Origin: AC-37 sp035275105
Lineage (GTDB): Bacteria > Actinomycetota > Thermoleophilia > Solirubrobacterales > Thermoleophilaceae
Assembly (NCBI GenBank): GCA_035275105.1
Contig: DATENL010000383.1
Span: 1-11,209 of the forward strand
DNA: 11,209 nucleotides
Direction of reading: 5' to 3'
Below the pieces are notes generated by a model that did no database searches, was not told the DNA's origin, and was given only the letters and a program-made list of their open reading frames with translations. Positions 6,086 through 11,209 of this stretch are shown here, piece after piece; positions within the stretch are counted from its first letter, which is position 1; the number at the start of each line of letters is the position of its first letter. The translations under genes and the position numbers were made by a program.

Positions 6086-6544
6086 ATGACGCCCGACACC
6101 AACTACAGCCACCGCAGCGCCGTGCAGAAGCTGGGCGTGCGCCCCGACGACCGGGTCGAGGTCGTGGGCGACGTCGGCCCCGGCCTGCGCCGCGACGTCA
6201 AGGAGGTCTCGGGGCGCGGACTGGTCCGCTCGGGCGAGCTGGACATGGCCATCGTGCTGGTCGAGTCGATCGACGAGGCGGAGCAGACGTTCGACGCCTA
6301 CCGGCCGCGGCTCCGCGACACGGGCTCCCTGTGGCTGATCACGCGCAAGCGCGGGCACGACCGCTACCTGAACCAGATGCTGCTCGTACCGGGCGCCAAG
6401 AAGCGCGCGCTGATCGACAACAAGACCTGCTCGATCGACGACGAGCGGTCCGGGATCCGGTTCGTCGTCCCGCGGGCGCTGCGCAAGAAGGCGGACGGCG
6501 ACGGCGACGGCCGCGCCGCCGTGGCGGCCGCCGGCCGCCGCTAG
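6086..6544 (+). CDS. DUF3052-like small protein
   Basis: This 152-residue cytoplasmic protein has no signal peptide or membrane segment. The core, about residues 7-132, opens with YSHRSAVQKLGVRPDDRVEV, followed by GDVGPGLRRDV, a strand-like DMAIVLVES (53-61), SLWLITRKRG (81-90) and GIRFVVPRALRKK (123-135). The alternation of LGV-x-P-x-D-x-V, a W-x-I/L-T/R-x-K strand and a final F-V-V/I-P motif resembles the DUF3052 family common in actinobacteria, whose molecular function is unknown. The last 17 residues are a low-complexity Asp/Gly/Ala/Arg tail. It is transcribed divergently from dapA and convergently with the beta-helix gene, whose stop lies only 9 bases beyond this one. No function is claimed from the neighbourhood. 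The family assignment is from remembered motif pattern, and a distant relative is possible. Confidence 0.72.
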   Translation: MTPDTNYSHRSAVQKLGVRPDDRVEVVGDVGPGLRRDVKEVSGRGLVRSGELDMAIVLVESIDEAEQTFDAYRPRLRDTGSLWLITRKRGHDRYLNQMLLVPGAKKRALIDNKTCSIDDERSGIRFVVPRALRKKADGDGDGRAAVAAAGRR

Positions 6545-6549
6545 CCCGA

Positions 6550-6562
6550 CCGCCTAGGGCGG
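6550..6562. terminator. Small hairpin between two convergent stop codons
   Basis: CCGCC (6550-6554) and GGCGG (6558-6562) pair around TAG, and the beta-helix gene's stop codon lies inside the hairpin. The convergent genes end 9 bases apart. A bidirectional terminator is possible, but the stem is only 5 bp and no T-tract follows, so support is weak. Confidence 0.25.
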
Positions 6563-7591
6563 GGCAGCCACCCCGTTCGCGGCGCCCTTCCCGGCGCAGG
6601 CGCTCGTCGGCAGGACACGCAGGTCGCCCGCTCCGCGGGCGCCGTAGACCGGGTCGGCGGCCACGCGGTTGCGTTTCTGGCTCACGCGCCAGGAGAGCGC
6701 TACGCCGCCGTTTTCGTTGTACTCGCGGTCCGGGTTGCCGGGCCGGATGCAGTTGTCCTCGAACCGGTTGCCGAGGCCGCTCAGCCGGTAGCTCTCCGCG
6801 TTCCAGCGGACGACCGCGTTCGTGAACACGTTGTCGTGCACCTCGTTGCCCGCGCTCCGCTCTGAGAAGACGATGCCGGTGCCGTTGGCGTCGACGGTGT
6901 TGAACGCGACGGTCGTGAACTTCGCGTGGGGGTAGAGCTGGATGCCGCGGTCCGCGTTGTCGAAGATCGCGTTCCCCCAGATCACGCCGTTGTAGCCGTC
7001 CGCGACGTAGATCCCGTGGTCGTGCTCGGTGGGCGGCCTGCGGCCGCAGTCGTGGATGCGGTTGTCGACGATCTGGAAGTTGTCGGGGCGCTGCGAGCCC
7101 CAGCTTCGGGGGTGCACGCAGATCCCGGCGTCGGGGCTCGTTATGTCGTTGCGCGCGATCGTCACGTCGGCGGCGTTGATCGTCGGGCTCGGCAGCGCGC
7201 CGCAGCCGCCCTCGTCGCAGGGGGGACCGGTGCTCCCGTCGAGGTTCAGGTCGAGCAGGCGGTCGCCGCGCCCGCGGAGGACGATCCGGCCGCGCCACGT
7301 GGCCCGCTCGCCGGGCGCGCTCCGGAGGGTCACGCGCTCCCGCTTCACCGTCGCCTCGCGCTCGTGGTAGGTGCCCCGCCGCAGGCAGCCGGTCTCGCCG
7401 GCGCGCAGCAGCTCGATCAGCTTGTGCGGGCCGCGCACCGGGTGCTTCGCGCTTCCGCTTCCGTCCTTCGAGCCCCACGGCGCGGCGAAGTGGTCGCAGT
7501 CGTCCCGGGACGCCTTCTCGCGCGGCGGGATCGTCGCCTGGCTCGCCGGCACCGACACGGCCACCACCGCGCCGACTATGAGGCCCCTCAT
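6554..7591 (-). CDS. Secreted right-handed parallel beta-helix protein
   Basis: This predicted exported protein of 345 residues has a short basic start (MRG), a hydrophobic core (about 4-16) and a likely signal-peptidase site after ASQA (16-19). A conserved-looking WGSKDGSGSAKHPVRGP opening (39-55) and LRAGETGCLRRGTY (62-75) lead into a series of short strands typical of pectate-lyase/NosD-type beta-helices: NFQIVDNRIHDCG (171-183), NGVIWGNAIFDN (201-212), GIQLYPHAKFTTVAFNTVDANGTGIVF (216-242) and NEVHDNVFTN (249-258). Cysteines at 32, 69, 125, 130, 158, 182, 281 and 332 could form disulfides outside the cell. The fold suggests polysaccharide binding or cleavage, but I see no clear lyase active site, so the substrate is unknown. 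I prefer the ATG at 7591 because GGAG lies 7 bases upstream. The ATG at 7597, two codons earlier, sits 6 bases after a TACGCT -10-like element and would suit a leaderless start. Confidence 0.85.
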   Translation of the reverse strand: MRGLIVGAVVAVSVPASQATIPPREKASRDDCDHFAAPWGSKDGSGSAKHPVRGPHKLIELLRAGETGCLRRGTYHEREATVKRERVTLRSAPGERATWRGRIVLRGRGDRLLDLNLDGSTGPPCDEGGCGALPSPTINAADVTIARNDITSPDAGICVHPRSWGSQRPDNFQIVDNRIHDCGRRPPTEHDHGIYVADGYNGVIWGNAIFDNADRGIQLYPHAKFTTVAFNTVDANGTGIVFSERSAGNEVHDNVFTNAVVRWNAESYRLSGLGNRFEDNCIRPGNPDREYNENGGVALSWRVSQKRNRVAADPVYGARGAGDLRVLPTSACAGKGAANGVAAPP

Positions 7592-7653
7592 CGGCATGCT
7601 CCGAGCGTAGGACGCGCGGCGTGACCCACACCACACTCCGCGCCGCAGGCGTG

Positions 7654-7670
7654 GCTTACTGTTCGTAAGC
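7654..7670. promoter_or_regulatory. Inverted repeat over the GNAT gene promoter (candidate operator)
   Basis: GCTTAC (7654-7659) and GTAAGC (7665-7670) form a perfect 6-base inverted repeat with a 5-base spacer, ending one base before the GNAT ATG at 7672. TACTGT at 7657-7662 fits TAnnnT and overlaps the repeat, so a protein bound here could block the promoter. It could also form a small hairpin around the initiation site. Confidence 0.4.
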
Positions 7671-7671
7671 G

Positions 7672-8178
7672 ATGCTCACCAGACTCTCCGACGGCACCCG
7701 CGTGGTGATCAGGCCGATCCGCTCGAGCGACAAGGCCATGCTCGCCCGCGGGCTCGAGCTCCTGCCGGAGGAGACACGCCGGCGCCGCTTCCTGGGCGCC
7801 AAGCCCAGGTTGACGAGCGGCGAGCTGCGCTACCTCACGGAGGTGGACGGCGAGGCGCACTTCGCGCTCGTCGCGGTGCTGGCCGACAGGCTTGACCACG
7901 TGGTCGCGGTCGCGCGCTACGTCCGGCTGCCGGGCGAGCCGGGGACCGCCGACGCGGCGATCGTCGTCGGCGATCCGTGGCAGCGCCGCGGCCTCGGCCG
8001 GCGGCTGGCCGTGATGCTCGCCGACGCCGCGCGCGCCCACGGGGTCCGGCGCTTCAGCGCGACGATGCTCTCGGACAACCCGGCGGCGCTGGCGCTGATG
8101 CGCACGCTCGCCCACCGGCTCGAGGGCGGCGGCCACCAGCATGGCGTCCGCGAGGTCGTGGCCGAGCTGGCGGCCTAG
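7672..8178 (+). CDS. GNAT-family N-acetyltransferase (Pat-like acetyltransferase domain)
   Basis: This 168-residue single-domain acetyltransferase would transfer acetyl from acetyl-CoA to an amine. The start, LSDGTRVVIRPIRSSDKAML, followed by LPEETRRRRF, resembles the GNAT domain of Pat-type protein lysine acetyltransferases, here without the acyl-CoA-synthetase-like or cyclic-nucleotide domains those may carry. The central strand AAIVVGDPWQRRGLGRRL (95-112) contains the acetyl-CoA pyrophosphate loop Q104-R-R-G-L-G109. SDNPAALALMRTLAH (134-148) matches the usual motif B helix. The substrate (protein, small molecule or antibiotic) cannot be told. The ATG at 7672 lies just after a TAnnnT element and an inverted repeat, which suggests a very short or absent leader. 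It is divergent from the beta-helix gene and convergent with the DUF559 gene, with which it shares the 4 bases CTAG (8175-8178) containing both stop codons. A GNAT toxin is unlikely because no small antitoxin gene precedes it. Confidence 0.88.
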   Translation: MLTRLSDGTRVVIRPIRSSDKAMLARGLELLPEETRRRRFLGAKPRLTSGELRYLTEVDGEAHFALVAVLADRLDHVVAVARYVRLPGEPGTADAAIVVGDPWQRRGLGRRLAVMLADAARAHGVRRFSATMLSDNPAALALMRTLAHRLEGGGHQHGVREVVAELAA

Positions 8179-9119
8179 CGCAGCGCCAGGAACGCCGCCA
8201 GTTCGCCACCGGTGCGCCGTGGGCGCAGCATCACGTCGTGCCAGGTGAAGTGGACGGTGTCGTAGCCCATCAGCTTCAGCCTCCGGTCGCGCGCGCGGTC
8301 CGATTGAAATGCGGTCCGCGTGCCGTGCGTTTCGTAGCCGTCCACCTCGACGATCTTCTTCGGCTCCCGCCAGAGGAAATCCGGGCTCGCGCCCCCGCCG
8401 TCGGGGAACGGGATCCACGCGTTCACCAGCGGCCGCGGCGCCCGGAGCCGGTCGCAGATCGCGAGCATCGCCTCCTCCACGTCGTTCGCCGTGGGCGTGG
8501 CGCCGGCACGAGAAGCATCGACAACGGCCAGCAACCGCTTCGAGCCTCGTCGCGTCGGCTGTCTCGCGATGGCGGTGGCGATCGCCTTGTGGTCGTAGAC
8601 GCGAAGGATCTCCGCCTGCTCGCAGGCCCGCTCGATCTGGCGGTCCGTCGCCAGCTCGGCGTAGTCGATCAGCGTGCGCGCGAGGCTGGTGCACGGGATG
8701 CCGTCGATCTCGACGACCTCGTCCGGGACGAGGCACCTGGTCCGGTGGACGATCACGCCAGGCACGCGCCTCTGGCCGCGGCCCGGCACGGTTACCTCGA
8801 GCGCCGAGCTGTTCACCACCGCGTGCAGCGCTGTGGCCATGCGGTGCGAGGCGAACGCGGTCCGCCCGAGCGCCAGCACCGCCGCCGTCCGCCGCCCGTC
8901 CATCGACACGCGCGCGTGCCCGACCGCGTAGACGCCCCGGTGGATCCGGTGGAGCTTCCCGGCCCGAACCCGCATCCGCACCGCGCTCTCACTGAGCCCC
9001 AGGTCCCTCAACTGCCAAAGCGCAATCACGCCGTGCTGCCGTGCGGCACGCACGGCGATCGCCACATCAACGGGAGGTGGGTCGGATTCCGTCAACCATG
9101 TTGACGCTTTTCGTGCCAC
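8175..9119 (-). CDS. AbiEi-like N-terminal domain fused to a DUF559 (Vsr-like) nuclease-fold domain
   Basis: The 314 residues split in two. Residues about 18-70 form a winged-helix unit (AARQHGVIALWQLRDLGLSESAVRMRVRAGKLHRIHRGVYAVG) like the N-terminus of type IV AbiEi antitoxins. Residues 71-200 continue with AbiEi-like helices (ASHRMATALH, SLARTLIDYAEL). The C-terminal part (about 210-314) is DUF559-like, with the restriction-endonuclease-like pattern SPDFLW (D247), VEVDG (E258, D260), H265, F271, D274 and DRRLKLMGYDTVHFTWHDV (278-296). This core resembles Vsr/MTES_1575-type domains, so nuclease activity is plausible but unproven. Such fusions are frequent in high-GC actinobacteria, in my recollection. 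No AbiEii nucleotidyltransferase toxin is encoded nearby. The start is a GTG at 9119 with GGGAG immediately before it, closer than ideal; the true start may be a little downstream, since the recognisable domain begins at about residue 18. It follows dapB by 55 bases on the same strand. Confidence 0.82.
   Translation of the reverse strand: MARKASTWLTESDPPPVDVAIAVRAARQHGVIALWQLRDLGLSESAVRMRVRAGKLHRIHRGVYAVGHARVSMDGRRTAAVLALGRTAFASHRMATALHAVVNSSALEVTVPGRGQRRVPGVIVHRTRCLVPDEVVEIDGIPCTSLARTLIDYAELATDRQIERACEQAEILRVYDHKAIATAIARQPTRRGSKRLLAVVDASRAGATPTANDVEEAMLAICDRLRAPRPLVNAWIPFPDGGGASPDFLWREPKKIVEVDGYETHGTRTAFQSDRARDRRLKLMGYDTVHFTWHDVMLRPRRTGGELAAFLALR
9091..9105. promoter_or_regulatory. Perfect palindrome near the start of the AbiEi-like/DUF559 gene
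   Basis: GTCAAC and GTTGAC form a perfect 6-base inverted repeat around the 3-base centre CAT. With the start at 9119 it covers codons 5-10. If translation begins further downstream it would lie in the leader. AbiEi proteins are known to repress their own promoters through inverted repeats, so self-binding is a reasonable guess, not shown. Confidence 0.35.
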
Positions 9120-9174
9120 CTCCCGATGGTCGCCGGGGGCGCGTTACGTGTGGGTGACGAACGTAAGAAGTTCG

Positions 9175-9831
9175 CTACAAGAGGTGCTCGAGGCCGATCG
9201 TCGGCGATCGGTCGAGGGAGGCGACCTTCCGGACCGCGAGCAGGACGCCGGGCATGAAGGACTCGCGAGCGATCGAGTCGTGGCGGATCGTGAGCGTCTG
9301 GCCGACACCGCCGAAGATGACCTCCTGGTGCGCCACGAGGCCGGGGAGCCGGACGGAGTGGATCGGTTCGTGCACGTTGCCGCCGGCCTCGCGGATCAGC
9401 TCGGCCGTGCGGGCCGCGGTGCCCGACGGGGCGTCGAGCTTGCGGTCGTGGTGGAGCTCGACGATCTCGCACTCGGGCATGTGCTCCGCGGCGAGCTGGG
9501 CCGCCTTCATCATCAGCACGGCGCCGATCGCGAAGTTGGGGGCGACGAACAGGTTCGCGGTCCCGACCCCCTCGAGCGCCGAGAAGTCGGCGCCGGTGGT
9601 ACCCATCACGCAGTGGACCCCCGCCTCGAGGCACTCGCGGGCGTTGGCCAGCGCCGAGTCCGGCTGCGAGAAGTCGACGACCACGTCGGCGTCGCCGAGG
9701 ACGTCCTGGAGGGCGGTCTCGAGGTGCGGGTCCGCCCGCCCGACGAGCGCCATGTCGTCGGCGCCCTCGACGGCGTGGCAGACGGTCGCCCCCATGCGGC
9801 CCGCCGCGCCGGAGACCGCGACGTTGATCAC
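9175..9831 (-). CDS. dapB: 4-hydroxy-tetrahydrodipicolinate reductase
   Basis: DapB reduces the DapA product with NAD(P)H to tetrahydrodipicolinate, the second dedicated step toward diaminopimelate and lysine. The Rossmann start is INVAVSGAAGRMG (2-14), followed by VVDFSQP (51-57), VMGTTG (75-80) and VAPNFAIG (96-103). The substrate motif ELHHDRKLDAPSGTA (125-139) carries the catalytic H127/H128 and K131. HSVRLPGLVAHQEV (158-171) and TIRHDS (181-186) follow, ending in a GLEHLL tail. The 218 residues are shorter than typical DapB (about 240-270). Compared with the M. tuberculosis sequence as I remember it, the loop between the catalytic helix and HSVR (here about 148-157) is much reduced, while all active-site motifs are kept. 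The start is a GTG at 9831 overlapping the TGA of the M16 peptidase gene (GTGA), implying coupled translation. Confidence 0.95.
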   Translation of the reverse strand: MINVAVSGAAGRMGATVCHAVEGADDMALVGRADPHLETALQDVLGDADVVVDFSQPDSALANARECLEAGVHCVMGTTGADFSALEGVGTANLFVAPNFAIGAVLMMKAAQLAAEHMPECEIVELHHDRKLDAPSGTAARTAELIREAGGNVHEPIHSVRLPGLVAHQEVIFGGVGQTLTIRHDSIARESFMPGVLLAVRKVASLDRSPTIGLEHLL

Positions 9832-11111
9832 GCCGCGAGCGCCGGGCTGACCGGCTCGAGCGCTCGCCTGAACACGTCCTCGTCCGCGCCCACGCCCGCG
9901 GCCGACAGGCGATCGGGCACGAACAGCTCGCGCGCGAGCTCCGCGACGTCGTCGGCGGTCACGCCGTCGATCGCGGCGAGCATCTCGTCGAGCGACAGCA
10001 GCGGCACGTCCATCAGCACGGAGCCGCCGAGGCGGTTCATGTGCGTGAGCGTCGACTCGAACGAGAGCACCATCCGCCCCTTCACGTTCTCCTTCGCCCG
10101 CGTCAGCTCGTCGGCGGACACGGGCTGCTCGACAATCCGCTCGAGCTCGTCCCCGATGATGCCGAGCGCCTCCGACACGTTGTCCGGCCGGGTGCCGACG
10201 TAGAGACCGACCTGGCCGGTGTCCACGTAGTGGCTCGCGTACGAGTACACGGAGTACGCGAGTCCGCGCTTCTCCCGCACCTCCTGGAACAGCCGCGACG
10301 ACGAGGAGCCGCCGAAGAGCGTGTCGAGCACGCGCAGGGCGAAGCGGCGGTCGTCCCCTCTCGGGATGCCCGGGCCGCCCAGGCACAGGTGATATTGCTC
10401 GGTCGACTTCTCGTGGAAGGAGGCGCGGGGGCTGCTCACGACCGGCGCCGGAGCCCCGCCTCCGCCGTTGCCGCCGTTGGACGCGTCGGCGCACGCGGCC
10501 GAGACGAGGTCGACCAGCTTCTCGTGCTCGATGTTGCCGGCGGCCGCGACCACGAGCCGCGGGCCGACGTACCGGCTGTCGTGATACGCGGCGATCTCGG
10601 GCACGGGGACGCTCGAGACCACGTCGGCGCGGCCGATGATCGGCCGCCCGAGCGGGTGGTCGCCGAAGATCGCGGCCGACAGGACGTCGTGGACCTTGTC
10701 CGACGGCTCGTCCTCGTACATCGCGATCTCCTCGATCACCACCTGGCGCTCCGAGTCGATGTCCGGGTAGGACGGGCGCAGCACCATGTCGGCGAGCACG
10801 TCGAACGCCCGCTCCAGGTGCTGGTCCAGGAAGCGGGAGTAGACGGACGTCGTCTCCTTGCCCGTCCCCGCGTTCGCCTCGGCGCCCATCCCGTCGAAGA
10901 TCTGGTCGATCTCGACGGACGTGAAGCGGTCGGTCCCCTTGAACAGCAGGTGCTCGAGGAAGTGCGAGATGCCGGCCTGCTCGCTCGACTCGTCGCGCGA
11001 CCCGACGCGGACCCAGAACCCGAGGGCGATCGAGCGGACCGAGGGCATCGCCTCGGTCACGACCCGGACCCCCGAGTCCAGCTGGGTCAGCGTGTGGCCG
11101 TCGCCGGTCAA
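9828..11111 (-). CDS. pepR: M16-family zinc metallopeptidase (PepR/YmxG type)
   Basis: This processing-peptidase-like protein of the M16 family (insulinase/MPP-beta relatives) is preserved next to pnp in many bacteria. With the TTG start it has 427 residues, close to the usual 420-440. The inverted zinc motif HFLEH (H50, E53 and H54 in this numbering) is followed by a Glu pair in VVIEEIAMYEDEPSD (about 124-138) that should supply the third ligand. The C-terminal domain has GGSSSSRLFQEVREKRGLAYSVYSY, including the conserved R/Y pair. No signal peptide is seen, so it is likely cytoplasmic. I prefer TTG at 11111: the family homology begins a few residues later (HTLTQLDSGVRVVTE) and it lies just after the stop of the upstream frame. 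A GTG at 11195 with GGAGG 2 bases upstream would add 28 low-complexity Ala/Thr residues that look like the out-of-frame reading of the upstream gene's arginine-glycine tail. It overlaps dapB by GTGA. Confidence 0.93.
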   Translation of the reverse strand: MTGDGHTLTQLDSGVRVVTEAMPSVRSIALGFWVRVGSRDESSEQAGISHFLEHLLFKGTDRFTSVEIDQIFDGMGAEANAGTGKETTSVYSRFLDQHLERAFDVLADMVLRPSYPDIDSERQVVIEEIAMYEDEPSDKVHDVLSAAIFGDHPLGRPIIGRADVVSSVPVPEIAAYHDSRYVGPRLVVAAAGNIEHEKLVDLVSAACADASNGGNGGGGAPAPVVSSPRASFHEKSTEQYHLCLGGPGIPRGDDRRFALRVLDTLFGGSSSSRLFQEVREKRGLAYSVYSYASHYVDTGQVGLYVGTRPDNVSEALGIIGDELERIVEQPVSADELTRAKENVKGRMVLSFESTLTHMNRLGGSVLMDVPLLSLDEMLAAIDGVTADDVAELARELFVPDRLSAAGVGADEDVFRRALEPVSPALAA

Positions 11112-11121
11112 ACGAGCGGTG

Positions 11122-11209
11122 CTAGCGCCGGTCGCGCGCGTGGTCCGGCCGGCTGCCGCCGCGGTCGCCGTCGCGACCGCCCCGGTCGCCGTCACGGCCT
11201 CCGCGACCG
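11122..11209 (-). CDS. pnp: Probable C-terminal tail of polynucleotide phosphorylase (partial, 5' end outside window)
   Basis: From the window edge, the minus-strand frame GGT CGC GGA GGC CGT reads 28 residues of Gly/Arg/Asp (GRGGRDGDRGGRDGDRGG, then SRPDHARDRR) to a TAG at 11124-11122. RG-rich tails of this kind follow the S1 domain in some PNPases. pnp/gpsI directly precedes the M16 peptidase gene in actinobacteria such as M. tuberculosis, so this is the likely end of pnp. No catalytic or KH/S1 sequence is inside the window, so the identification rests on position and composition only. If right, the pepR start at 11195 is probably false and pnp and pepR are separated by 10 bases. It could instead be non-coding. 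Confidence 0.5.
   Translation of the reverse strand, partial: GRGGRDGDRGGRDGDRGGSRPDHARDRR

Noticed and set aside
6339..7634. Minus-strand frame of 431 codons over the beta-helix gene and DUF3052 gene
   Set aside because: It is an arginine-rich out-of-frame reading of the beta-helix gene, which has a signal peptide and repeat rungs in its own frame.
7672..8178. GNAT toxin of a TacT/AtaT-type module
   Set aside because: No ribbon-helix-helix antitoxin precedes it; the start of the protein resembles Pat-type acetyltransferases instead.
8175..9119. Complete AbiE type IV toxin-antitoxin pair
   Set aside because: Only the AbiEi-like part is present, fused to DUF559; no AbiEii-type nucleotidyltransferase frame lies on either side.

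Overview
This is a GC-rich, densely coded bacterial chromosome segment, with strong G/C third-position bias and GTG and TTG starts alongside ATG. The proteins resemble those of high-GC Actinomycetota. The Thermoleophilia/Solirubrobacterales lineage is my best guess, from the secreted beta-helix protein, the AbiEi-like/DUF559 protein and the style of the intergenic repeats. The taxonomic call is inference; no rRNA or marker gene is present.

The minus strand carries a housekeeping series. From high to low coordinates it is: the probable 3' end of pnp (11122-11209), an M16 zinc peptidase of the PepR type (9828-11111), dapB (9175-9831), then, after an interruption, dapA (5195-6043), RNase J (3525-5198) and the N-terminal membrane part of ftsK (1-683, running off the window). 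From general knowledge, the same order (gpsI/pnp, pepR, dapB, dapA, rnj, ftsK) occurs with other genes between in Mycobacterium tuberculosis (Rv2783c to Rv2748c), so this looks like an old actinobacterial neighbourhood. pepR/dapB overlap by GTGA and dapA/rnj by TTGA, suggesting translational coupling. DapA and DapB are consecutive steps toward diaminopimelate and lysine; PNPase and RNase J are both RNA-degrading enzymes.

Two accessory blocks interrupt this core. Between dapB and dapA lie an AbiEi-like/DUF559 fusion (8175-9119, minus), a Pat-like GNAT acetyltransferase (7672-8178, plus), a secreted parallel beta-helix protein (6554-7591, minus) and a small DUF3052-like protein (6086-6544, plus). 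Between rnj and ftsK lie an OmpR-type response regulator and its histidine kinase (1446-2129 and 2126-3568, plus, coupled by ATGA) and, divergent from them, a small protein of four 23-24-residue MORN/YwqK-like repeats (1021-1377, minus).

The only gene-free stretch over 300 bases is 684-1020. It is highly structured: a 64-base imperfect inverted repeat (734-797 with 957-1020) encloses several local hairpins, and the outer right end abuts the stop codon of the repeat-protein gene. It resembles a MITE-like or intergenic repeat element that may also act as a terminator. I found no transposase, tRNA, rRNA or CRISPR array. The points most worth a second look are this inverted-repeat element, the MORN-like gene with its divergent promoter facing the two-component system, the orphan AbiEi-like/DUF559 fusion, and the pnp tail/pepR start overlap. 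None amounts to a clearly new system on sequence alone.
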